From the NCBI GenBank assembly GCA_027484495.1, contig JAIXSW010000059.1, forward strand, positions 1 through 7,382: DNA of 7,382 nucleotides, given 5' to 3'. The DNA is from Gammaproteobacteria bacterium. GTDB taxonomy: Bacteria > Pseudomonadota > Gammaproteobacteria > Enterobacterales > Alteromonadaceae. The position numbers and the translations under genes are program-made. Below the pieces are notes generated by a model. The model ran no database searches and was not told where the DNA came from. It worked only from the letters and a program-made list of their open reading frames with translations. Below are positions 1-7,300 of this stretch, in pieces (the stretch's first letter is position 1; each line of letters opens with the position of its first letter).

Positions 1-822
1 AGGCATTTGGAACAGCGGATCCCGGGCAATCTGCGCTTGTAATTCCTGCCGCGACAAATCGCGTAATTGGTACAGCGAGGCTTGTTGATAAGCGGCGCTA
101 CGCCGCAACTGCTGCAACGCGATATTGATAGCGGCGATATGTTCAGCTGCCTGCGCTGATTTCTGGCACGCAACATAGACCGGTACCACCGGTGCTTCGC
201 CAGCGACTCGGGCATAACGTAATGACAAGGTTGGATGATGGCCGGCTAACCAATGTATCCGATCCGGATATTCCACCACATAATCTGCCCGACCCGCTTT
301 TAGCATGGCGACCAGATCGGTAGAGCTATCGGAGACTTGTAATAACTTGCCGGTGAATTGCTGGATATGTGCCGGGTATAGTCTTTTATATTCAACCATA
401 CCGGTCCAGGGCTGCTGTAACAGCGTCGATAATTCAATAGCGGCGCCGGTATTATTGGCCTGCCACAACGGATGATCGGCCAACGCCACTAAACGCAGGG
501 CGGGTGAATAAAAGGCGATGTCTGAAAACAGCATTTTTTCCTGCCGCTCTTTCGATTTCAGCACACCAAATAAACAATGCGGTACGTCTTGCTGCATCAG
601 CTGCTGACGTTTAATCAGCGTGGCAAAAAACTGACGGTGTTGATACTGCGGTAAAGCAGCTACGAGTTGCCCTAACATCAGGTCATAAGACCCCTGCCCG
701 GCATCAGGGCCTTGTTGCATATTAAACGGCGGCCAGTCCCGCACATACCAGTCGATTGCCATCGTTTGACCGGCATATAACCACATTAGCAACACAACCA
801 AACCACTTTTGAACGTCGTCAT
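1..822 (-). CDS. TIGR02285-like periplasmic substrate-binding protein (solute-binding family 3 type), 3' end cut by window edge
   Basis: My translation from the ATG at 822-820 stays open for 274 codons to the window edge, so the C-terminus is missing. Residues 1-22 form a Sec signal peptide (hydrophobic core LVVLLMWLYAG, likely cleavage after TMA), giving a mature start IDWYVRDWPPF. The W-x-x-x-D-W-P-P-F pattern, and the body resembling family 3 solute-binding proteins (FGVLKSKERQEKMLFSD at 85-101, then DLVAMLKAGRADYVVEYPD at 169-187), match the TIGR02285 group of uncharacterised periplasmic proteins. That family is usually about 270-300 residues, so little is missing. C83 and C219 could form a disulfide. 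It follows the TorT-like gene after 88 bases. No transporter genes are visible, so a sensory rather than uptake role is plausible (inference). A GTG at 834-832 is an alternative in-frame start; an in-frame TAA lies just upstream of it. The ligand is unknown. Confidence 0.8.
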   Translation of the reverse strand, partial: MTTFKSGLVVLLMWLYAGQTMAIDWYVRDWPPFNMQQGPDAGQGSYDLMLGQLVAALPQYQHRQFFATLIKRQQLMQQDVPHCLFGVLKSKERQEKMLFSDIAFYSPALRLVALADHPLWQANNTGAAIELSTLLQQPWTGMVEYKRLYPAHIQQFTGKLLQVSDSSTDLVAMLKAGRADYVVEYPDRIHWLAGHHPTLSLRYARVAGEAPVVPVYVACQKSAQAAEHIAAINIALQQLRRSAAYQQASLYQLRDLSRQELQAQIARDPLFQMP

Positions 823-852
823 CCCTGTACCCACGTTACTTTATCAGGAACT

Positions 853-880
853 AATATATCGAAAGTGTGCAGCGATACAA
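853..880 (-). promoter_or_regulatory. Candidate sigma70-type promoter upstream of the TIGR02285-like gene
   Basis: Reading the minus strand, TTGTAT (880-875) is followed after 16 bases by TATATT (858-853). The -10 element matches consensus at five of six bases; the -35 is weak (TTG only). It sits in the 88-base gap and would leave a leader of roughly 25-30 bases before the ATG at 822. It could let the last gene be expressed apart from the operon. Matches this loose also arise by chance in AT-rich gaps. Confidence 0.35.
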
Positions 881-910
881 GGATAATTTCGTCGATCCTG
901 AACGCTTCTT

Positions 911-1993
911 TCAGGGGCGCCCCCTCGTTTCTTTATGCAGTAATTCCCGCCGGATAATCCATTGTTCATCCGGCGGTAACAGCTGCTGCAAATTGTACTG
1001 CGACAAATTGTCCGGTGTCAGGATTTGGATCCGGGGACCGATGTGTTTTGGCACCCGCTGTTGTTGCAACAGCCGGATCGCCAGATCAACCGCGATCCGC
1101 GCCTGCAACACCGGTGAATCTGTCGCTGCTGCCGCGATCCGGCCTTCCCGTAACAAGTCTACGACATCAGGATTGCTGTAATAAGCCACCAGCTGCGGCA
1201 CTGAGCCTTTCGCCCTGGCCTGTAGTTGCGCCAGTGCGCGGATCGCCACTGCATTGGCCAATACCCAGTCTAACTGCGGGTGCTGCTCAATGAGTGCGCG
1301 CGCCAGACTGGTTTGATGAAAAGCATCAGGTGGGCCATAGCCGCCGGGAAACCACTGCAACTTATGCTGCTGTTTCAGTTGCTGCACGGCGGATTCTGCG
1401 TCCTGTACCCAGCCGGCGCCACGCGGTCCGGGCAACCAGCCAATCCGGCTGCCACTGCCGTTGTGTTGCAGGATAAACTGCAATGACAAATGCGCCATCT
1501 CGGCAAACGACACGGCCGAATGCGCACTGACATCAGGGCTATCAATGCCGTTAATCAGATCGATGACTGGCTTGCCTTCGTCAGCCAGTTGTTTGATTTC
1601 TGCGTTGAGCCCGGTCGCATGAATAGCGGCAATGATGTAGGCATCTGCTTGTTTTTGCCGGCATTGCTGCAGTTGCTGCAGCTGCTTCCAGCCAAATTCA
1701 TAGCCGCCGGCTTCATAAATCCCCAACTCAACGCCGCTGGCCGCGGCCTGCTCAGACAGACCCCAGGCCACGCCCCACCAGTAATGATCTTTGCCATGCG
1801 GCAACAATGCACAGATGCGCCATTGTTTGGCGGCTTTAGCCACCGGTTGGTAGTCCTTCGGCTGGCCATCAGCAATAACTTTGGCCGGCCATAACGCTTG
1901 CGCTGACACAGGAGATAAGACAAACATCAATAAAATCAAACAAGCAGTCCGCCAATGGCGTACTGCGGTCAAGGCAAGCATTGATGGCAGCAT
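911..1993 (-). CDS. torT: TorT-like periplasmic binding protein (TMAO sensor family)
   Basis: This is a 360-residue exported protein, close to E. coli TorT (about 340). Residues 1-33 form a signal peptide (core ACLILLMFVLSPVS, likely cleavage after AQA). Compared with my memory of E. coli TorT, the resemblance runs end to end: WRICALLPHGKDHYW (58-72) against WKLCALYPSLKDSYW, then GVEL..EAGGY (87-98), PVIDLINGIDSPDV (142-155), LPGPRGAGW (187-195) and ILTPDNL (324-330). Cysteines 61 and 111 fall where TorT also has cysteines and may form a disulfide. TorT is a periplasmic-binding-protein-fold partner of the hybrid kinase TorS and detects TMAO. Here it follows pectin-degradation genes, so the ligand may differ (inference). 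I chose the ATG at 1993 because GGAAAG lies six bases upstream and the signal peptide begins there. A longer open frame to 2152 overlaps GH43 and adds no plausible export signal. The family call is firm; the ligand is not. Confidence 0.85.
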   Translation of the reverse strand: MLPSMLALTAVRHWRTACLILLMFVLSPVSAQALWPAKVIADGQPKDYQPVAKAAKQWRICALLPHGKDHYWWGVAWGLSEQAAASGVELGIYEAGGYEFGWKQLQQLQQCRQKQADAYIIAAIHATGLNAEIKQLADEGKPVIDLINGIDSPDVSAHSAVSFAEMAHLSLQFILQHNGSGSRIGWLPGPRGAGWVQDAESAVQQLKQQHKLQWFPGGYGPPDAFHQTSLARALIEQHPQLDWVLANAVAIRALAQLQARAKGSVPQLVAYYSNPDVVDLLREGRIAAAATDSPVLQARIAVDLAIRLLQQQRVPKHIGPRIQILTPDNLSQYNLQQLLPPDEQWIIRRELLHKETRGRP

Positions 1994-1999
1994 CCGGTA

Positions 2000-2005
2000 C
2001 TTTCC
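2000..2005 (-). promoter_or_regulatory. Ribosome binding site deciding the TorT-like start
   Basis: GGAAAG on the minus strand lies six bases before the ATG at 1993. The next in-frame ATG (1981) has no comparable site, and the longer frame opening at 2152 lies inside GH43. Confidence 0.5.
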
Positions 2006-2030
2006 ACAGAGTCCTTTTGCCTCAGCATAG

Positions 2031-2058
2031 CCAAAACAGCCCGGCTTTTCTGCCGGAC
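2031..2058 (-). terminator. Intergenic hairpin between GH43 and the TorT-like gene (weak terminator or RNA-stabilising stem)
   Basis: On the minus strand, positions 2058-2039 form a seven-pair stem with one G-U pair: GTCCGGC, loop AGAAAA, GCCGGGC. It is followed by TGTTTTGG, a short and interrupted T run. It starts nine bases after the GH43 stop. The tail is too poor for a confident intrinsic terminator. Partial termination, or protection of the upstream mRNA from 3' exonucleases, is more likely. Either would make the three upstream genes more abundant than the two binding-protein genes. Confidence 0.4.
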
Positions 2059-2066
2059 CGCTGAAT

Positions 2067-3059
2067 TTAGTTGGATTTTGCCTCTGCAGTCTGGCGGCTG
2101 GTGCTGCTAATCTGGCTACGCTGCACCGGCAGGATGCTACCGTCGGTAGCAAATGTCAGCACTTCAGCCGCGACATGGCGCTGTTTGCGCTCGCAGCCCG
2201 GGGTTTCCAGCCAGCGGTGATAAAACAGCAGCCACTGCCCCTGATACTGCACGATGGAGTGATGATTATTCTGCTCACCATCGCGCGGCATAAAAATCAC
2301 ACGATACTGCCAAGGCCCGGTTGGTGACGTGGCCGTGTAATAAGCCAGGTCGCGGTTCTGCTCCGGCATGGTGAAGTAATACAGGCCGTTGCGTTTAAAC
2401 ACCCAGGGCCCTTCCATTTTCGGTTCAAAGCCGCCCATGTCCATTTTGATAAAATCACCGGCGACCGCGGTCAGGTCGTCATTGAGTTTTACCACATAAT
2501 AATCAAAGTCTTTGCCGTGGAAATACAGCCAGGGCGTGCCGTCATCATCAATAAACAACGCTGGATCATTGGCATATGGCGTGCGCCACAGCGGGCCACC
2601 AATCGCATCTTTAAACGGGCCTTGTGGTTTATCACTGACCGCCACGCCAATCCCCATCCACTTGGTGCTCTTGCTTGGGTCTTGGCGGTTTTTCACGCCG
2701 GTACCGGCCGGGAAAATGAGATAGTATTTGCCATTGCGATAGGCGGCATCTGGCGCCCAAGCGTAGTCATCGGCCCAGCTGAGCTGGTCTACCGCTAAAG
2801 CCACGCCATGTGAGGTCCAGCTTTTCAGATCTTTAGTGGAAAACACCAGCCAGTCTTTCATGTGAAAATCCTGCTGGCATTCCTGATCATGTGAGGTATA
2901 CAGCCATAACTGACCGTCCGGCCAGACATGCGCCGATGGATCGGCAGTGCGCACGCCAGCGCCTAGCGGCAGCGGATTAACGCCCAGCGGCTGCGGCGTA
3001 GCGACTGCCAGCAACGGCAGTGCGAGACAGGCGATGAAGCCTGATAAATACAGCTTCAT
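2067..3059 (-). CDS. Glycoside hydrolase family 43 (arabinosidase/xylosidase-type), exported
   Basis: This 330-residue protein has a signal peptide (residues 1-20, likely cleavage after AVA), then one five-bladed beta-propeller GH43 domain filling the rest. The three acidic catalytic residues are visible: general base D40 in TADPS, pKa-modulating D165 in ANDPALFIDDDG, and general acid E216 in KMEGPWV. WAPD (101-104) and the histidine-rich NNHHSIV (264-270) are also typical of the family. GH43 enzymes hydrolyse alpha-L-arabinofuranosyl or beta-xylosyl linkages by inversion, and some cut arabinan or galactan. The pectin setting favours rhamnogalacturonan side chains (inference). I cannot assign the subfamily. 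The start at 3059 has GGAGG eight bases upstream and lies one base after the pectate lyase stop; a longer frame to 3083 only adds residues before a good signal peptide. C11 is not in a proper lipobox, so it should be soluble in the periplasm or secreted. Confidence 0.88.
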   Translation of the reverse strand: MKLYLSGFIACLALPLLAVATPQPLGVNPLPLGAGVRTADPSAHVWPDGQLWLYTSHDQECQQDFHMKDWLVFSTKDLKSWTSHGVALAVDQLSWADDYAWAPDAAYRNGKYYLIFPAGTGVKNRQDPSKSTKWMGIGVAVSDKPQGPFKDAIGGPLWRTPYANDPALFIDDDGTPWLYFHGKDFDYYVVKLNDDLTAVAGDFIKMDMGGFEPKMEGPWVFKRNGLYYFTMPEQNRDLAYYTATSPTGPWQYRVIFMPRDGEQNNHHSIVQYQGQWLLFYHRWLETPGCERKQRHVAAEVLTFATDGSILPVQRSQISSTSRQTAEAKSN

Positions 3060-3060
3060 C

Positions 3061-4332
3061 TTATTTGCCTCCAATCTGCGCACACTGCGCAGCCAGTTCC
3101 GGCCTTTTCCGCCAGGCTTTCAGCACGCCCTTCGCATTGGTTTGATACCAGCCATAGCCTTGCTGGCGTTCCAGTGACAGCTGATCCACGTCACTGTACA
3201 CCTGACCGTCGCGGTCAAAAAACACTGGTTGTTGCTGCGGCAGGCTATAAAACCGCGCCCACAGCTGTGCGCCTTTTTTCTCAACCAAAGCAGAGCCTGT
3301 GTCATGTCGTTGCCAGACTTTGTCGCGGATCTGATGCTGTTGCAGCCAGGCGATACCGCTGCATAGCGCCGGCAAAACACCCGGACTGCTCGGCTTTTGC
3401 TCCCGTGCTTTAGCCAACGCTTTATCCAGCAGCAACTGCAACACGGCAGCGCTTTCGCTGCTGACCAGACTGATTTGTTCAAACTTGCGCGCCGCCACCG
3501 GTGCGCCAGTCAGCGGATGATGCTGCGCCGTCCAGACGGTGCGTTTGCCATCGACCACTACCTGCGCTTGCACCAGCCAGTGCACGCCTTTATCAAACCC
3601 AGCCTGCGCGCTCGTGCGCAACTCGGCAGGCAGCCATTGATAATCAGACTGATTGGCAATATCCCACAGCAGGTTCAGCAAGTCCGTCATCACGTTGTCG
3701 TTCAGCGTGACCGCGTCGTGGTAACTGCCGCGTAGCGGATAAGACTGTGGAAAGCCGCCATTTGGATATTGCGCCCGCAGCACAAACTGCACCGCCTGCG
3801 TCAGCGCCGTGTGGATCTTTGTTTGCTCCGCTACAGATGCCTTCGGATGATAAGCCGCCAGCCAGCGCATTTGGGTGCTGGTGGCGCCATTGTCGAAGGT
3901 CGGAATATAGGCCGGCTCGGACCCCGCCAGCTGGCCGGGCTTGCGCACTTGCTGCATATCGGTGCGTTTGCTCCAGCCGCCCAGCACGGTCTGATAGCTC
4001 AGCACCGCATTTAGCGCTGCCGGGTTGTCGATGCCATCAAGGCCAAAGTTTTTTGCCTTCAGTGCCGGCAATGGCACCGTCAGTTTTGCCGCGGCCAATT
4101 CGGCCTGCAACTGTTGCTGCAAGCTGGCCGCATCGGCGGCAGACTGTTGCTGATACGCCTGCCAGTCCGCTGACAGCGCTCCCGGCTGTTGCCACAGATC
4201 CGTCTCGCCGGCAGACGCAGGGCGCGTCTGCACAGCGAATACAGCCAGCACCAGGCCAGTCAACAGATGAGGCAGCCATTTTTTGGGCATTAACCTGCTC
4301 AGTTCCTTGGCTCCCAGCACCGCTTTAACCAT
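3061..4332 (-). CDS. pelA: Pectate lyase, polysaccharide lyase family 10 (PelA/Pel-15E type)
   Basis: This 423-residue exported enzyme should cleave alpha-1,4-polygalacturonate by calcium-dependent beta-elimination, yielding unsaturated oligogalacturonides. PL10 signatures appear in order: SYQTVLGGWSKRTDM (112-126), FDNGATSTQMRWLA (146-159), NGGFPQSYPLRG (191-202), TLNDNVM (209-215), WTAQHHPLTGAPVAARKFE (267-285), ARFY (359-362), FDRDG (372-376) and QQGYGWY (390-396). From family knowledge, D147 and D212 are likely Ca/substrate ligands and R282 the catalytic base; the D147-R282 spacing of 135 equals what I recall for Cellvibrio Pel10A (D389, R524). No carbohydrate-binding module is present. 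The ATG at 4332 shares one base with the receptor stop and has GGGGG eight bases upstream. A second ATG at 4290 would give 409 residues and a more conventional signal peptide (MPKKWL..., cleavage after ASA). Translation is probably coupled to the receptor. Confidence 0.92.
   Translation of the reverse strand: MVKAVLGAKELSRLMPKKWLPHLLTGLVLAVFAVQTRPASAGETDLWQQPGALSADWQAYQQQSAADAASLQQQLQAELAAAKLTVPLPALKAKNFGLDGIDNPAALNAVLSYQTVLGGWSKRTDMQQVRKPGQLAGSEPAYIPTFDNGATSTQMRWLAAYHPKASVAEQTKIHTALTQAVQFVLRAQYPNGGFPQSYPLRGSYHDAVTLNDNVMTDLLNLLWDIANQSDYQWLPAELRTSAQAGFDKGVHWLVQAQVVVDGKRTVWTAQHHPLTGAPVAARKFEQISLVSSESAAVLQLLLDKALAKAREQKPSSPGVLPALCSGIAWLQQHQIRDKVWQRHDTGSALVEKKGAQLWARFYSLPQQQPVFFDRDGQVYSDVDQLSLERQQGYGWYQTNAKGVLKAWRKRPELAAQCAQIGGK
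3068..3072 (-). promoter_or_regulatory. Shine-Dalgarno for GH43 inside the pectate lyase 3' end
   Basis: GGAGG on the minus strand stands eight bases before the ATG at 3059 and lies within the last codons of the lyase. This fixes the GH43 start and suggests that ribosomes finishing the lyase reinitiate on GH43. Confidence 0.7.
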
Positions 4333-7300
4333 CAGAAATTCCCCCGGATCCCGACCAGATACTGCCGGCCGGTGAGCAGATATTCCACCGGTCTGGACGT
4401 ATACACATCGCTCCATTGCTCAGTCGCCGCATTGGTTAAGTTGATGGCTTCAAAGCTCACCGACAGGTTGTCGTTGATTTTGTAGCGCGACGAAAGATTC
4501 AGCTGACCTTTGTCTTCATAACCACGGCCCCAGTTGCCTTCGTCTTTGTATTTATCCAGATACTCTTTGATATAACGTTCACGGAAGTTATACGACAGCC
4601 GCGCACTGAAATCATTGTGCTCGTAGTACAGCGTCCAGTTGTAGTTCAGTCGCGACGTTTCTTCCGCCAGTAAACTGATCACGGTTTTGCTCATCGGGTC
4701 GGCAATGTCCCGCTCATAATCAATCCAGGTCAGGTTCGACGTCACGCCAAAGCGGTTCCATGGCTCCGGCAGGAAGCTAAACGGCTGTTGATAAATCAGT
4801 TCCACGCCGCGCACGCCTTCGGCCGGTGTATTCAGCAGCTGCGTCACATCCCAGGTTACAGTGGCCGGGTCGCGCGCGCCTAAGTCGATACCGAGGTTTT
4901 TCAACTGATCGGCATCTAGCACTTCCTGGCGTGAACCTTTACTAAGACCGGTGATGTCTTTGTAAAACACCGACAGCGCCAGCAACGCTTCTTCATCAAA
5001 ATACCATTCCAGTGCCAGATCGACCTGATCGGATTCATAAGGCCGCAGCGTCGGGCCAGCGCCCATTTCAATAGTCGCGGTCGGGTCTTTATCGTCCGGC
5101 GTGTTCACTTTGATCGCCGAGGCTAAATCAGCAATGGCCGGCCGGGTAATTGCGCGCGATAAACTCAAACGACCGACCAGTGTTTCGCTGAGGTCATAGG
5201 CCAGGTTTAAACTGGGCAGGAAATCTTTGCCATTACTTTCGGTGTAACGCCAGCCATGTCCGTCGGCTAAAGCTGCGCCTTCCCCGCGCCCGGCGGTGTA
5301 ACCGTCGGCGTAAATATGGTCCAGATTCACAATGCCGGAAGTATTGGTGTTATCGATGTAACGGCCACCAACATTACCGCGCAGTTCGCGCCCGCCCAGT
5401 TCATAGCGGAAATCAAGCTGGACAAAAGCGCCTGTCACTTGCTCTTCGATGTCATAGGTCGCGTTGTAACGCTGCTTAGCCTGAAAAAAGCTTTCACCGG
5501 AAAACGCCGCCATCACTTTTTGGTAGTCGGTGGTCAGCCAGCTGCCTGCAGTTAACGTGGAATTGCCCGGCACATCAGCGGCTTTACCAAAATGCTGACC
5601 TGCTGCATCGAGCGAAATGCCATATAAACTACCTGCGATCCGTGCGGCCGGTAAACCCAACACCAGTGACTCAGCCGCATCGCCGCTGGTTTTGTTGGTG
5701 GTGGTATTCAGCACTTTCCAGGCATTGTCATATTGCGCGTTGTAAGTGGTGAATTCGCGTTGATTCAGACCCCATTTCAGCGTCAGTTCGTCATTCAGTT
5801 CATACTTAAAATTGACGCTAAAATTGGTGTTTTCGCTGTTAATTTGCTGGTTTCTGTTGCGAACCAGGCCCACTTTGTATAAATCCGGATTTTGCATCAG
5901 CGCCTGTAATTCGGCCTGCGTATAAGTTTTGCCAAAGGCTTGACCCGGCGCAAAAGCAAAAGCCGGGATGTCCATATTCATCGTGCCGCTAGCAAACCCG
6001 GTGCCTTTGGTACCCATCAGGCTGACAGGGTCGATGCTGCTGTCATAGCTATAAGCAAAGGTAGAGTTATTCGCATCAAGCGCAAATGTGCGCTGATACG
6101 GGATGTCCAAATCAGATTTGCCGATGCCGGCAAGGAAAGTCATCTGCAAAGCATCGCTGATCTGCCAGTCACCGGAAAAAGTGGCCTGATTAAAATCTGA
6201 AGTCGACACGTCCTGCCGCGCTTCGGAGCGGATCGGCACGCCGGATAAAGTGCCGGCAACAACAGTGTTGTTGGCGTCTGTGACCAGGTTTTCGGCAAAG
6301 ATTTTGGTTTTACTCGAGACGTTCCCGCGCAGCAACGCAGAGTACTGGAACTCATCCATGGTGCTGTCGAGCTTGGCGTGCAACAGATCAAAATTCAGCA
6401 ACAGATTGTCGTGTGGCCGATATTGCGCCGCCGCCGTTAAGCCCAACCGGTCCTGCTGCTTGTTGAAAATCGAATAACGCGGAATACGCGGGATCCACAG
6501 CCCTTCCATATTGGCGTTGGTATAAACGCCTTTCGGATCTAACTGCGTGACCGGCGCGGCGGTCAGTTTGTTGGCGGCGTTGCCGGTTTTCCATGATGGA
6601 TTGTTCACGCTCCAGCGCACTGTGGTGGCGCCTTCACTTTGCACCAGACCTTCCGAGTAAGCGGCGGATAACAACAGGCCAAAAGTATTGTCCCAGTTTT
6701 TGCTGAACATCAGCGAGGTACGCGGCGTGACTTCAGATGCGACGTCGTTGTAACGCGCATTCAGGTTGTAGGCGAACTTGTCGTCCTGATACTGAAAAGG
6801 CCGGGCAGTTTGTAAATTGACGTTGCCGGAAATGCCGCCGTCTTCAAGCTCAGCTGCAGCGGTTTTGTTCACATCAATCTGCGTGAATAACTCTGAGGCA
6901 AACACGTTAAAATCAAAGGCCCGGCTTTTATTGGCGCCGCCTGACGCATCGGTGGCAGCACCTGCCGACGCCGATTCCATGCCGTTAATGGTGGTTTTGA
7001 CAAATGTGGCACCAAGACCACGCAAGCTGATTTGACGGCCTTCACCGGCATCTTGCTCAATCGCAATGCCCGGTACCCGCGCTAAGCTGTCGGCAATGTT
7101 TAAGTCCGGAAACTTGCCTAAGTCTTCGGCCAGAATGGTTTCTTTACTACCGACGGCTTCGCGTTTGGCGGCTAAAGCGACGTTTAAGCTGCCGCGAAAG
7201 CCCGAGACTTCAATCACTTCAATCTCTTCGGCTTTGCCGGTTTTACTGTTGGCCGTTTTTGCTGCGGTGTCAGCGGCAGGCTCTGTTTGTGGTGTCGGCG

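Noticed and set aside
881..898. GGAT...ATCC inverted repeat after the TorT-like stop
   Set aside because: Only four base pairs with a ten-base loop and no T run, so it is too weak to call a terminator.
1660..1695. Repeated ctgcagttgctgcag-type triplets resembling a CAG repeat
   Set aside because: These encode the Gln/Leu-rich KQLQQLQQC helix of the TorT-like protein, and the repetition follows from codon choice.
867..1894. Several plus-strand frames of 60-134 codons
   Set aside because: All are antisense to the TorT-like gene, whose family signature is continuous over the same stretch.
1994..2152. Extended N-terminus for the TorT-like protein
   Set aside because: The extra 53 residues overlap the GH43 3' end, look non-coding, and precede a good signal peptide and ribosome site at 1993.
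3024..3059. Possible lipoprotein signal in GH43 because of Cys11
   Set aside because: The preceding residues GFIA do not make a lipobox and the cysteine lies before the end of the hydrophobic core; ordinary cleavage after AVA fits better.
3747..4328. 193-codon open frame on the plus strand
   Set aside because: It lies wholly antisense to the PL10 gene, has no recognisable domain, and its composition (Ala/Pro/Arg/Ser/Cys rich) is that of an antisense shadow in GC-rich coding DNA.
7215..7217. GTG as start codon of the TonB-dependent receptor
   Set aside because: It lies within the TonB box, and the open frame upstream encodes a signal peptide and linker up to the window edge.
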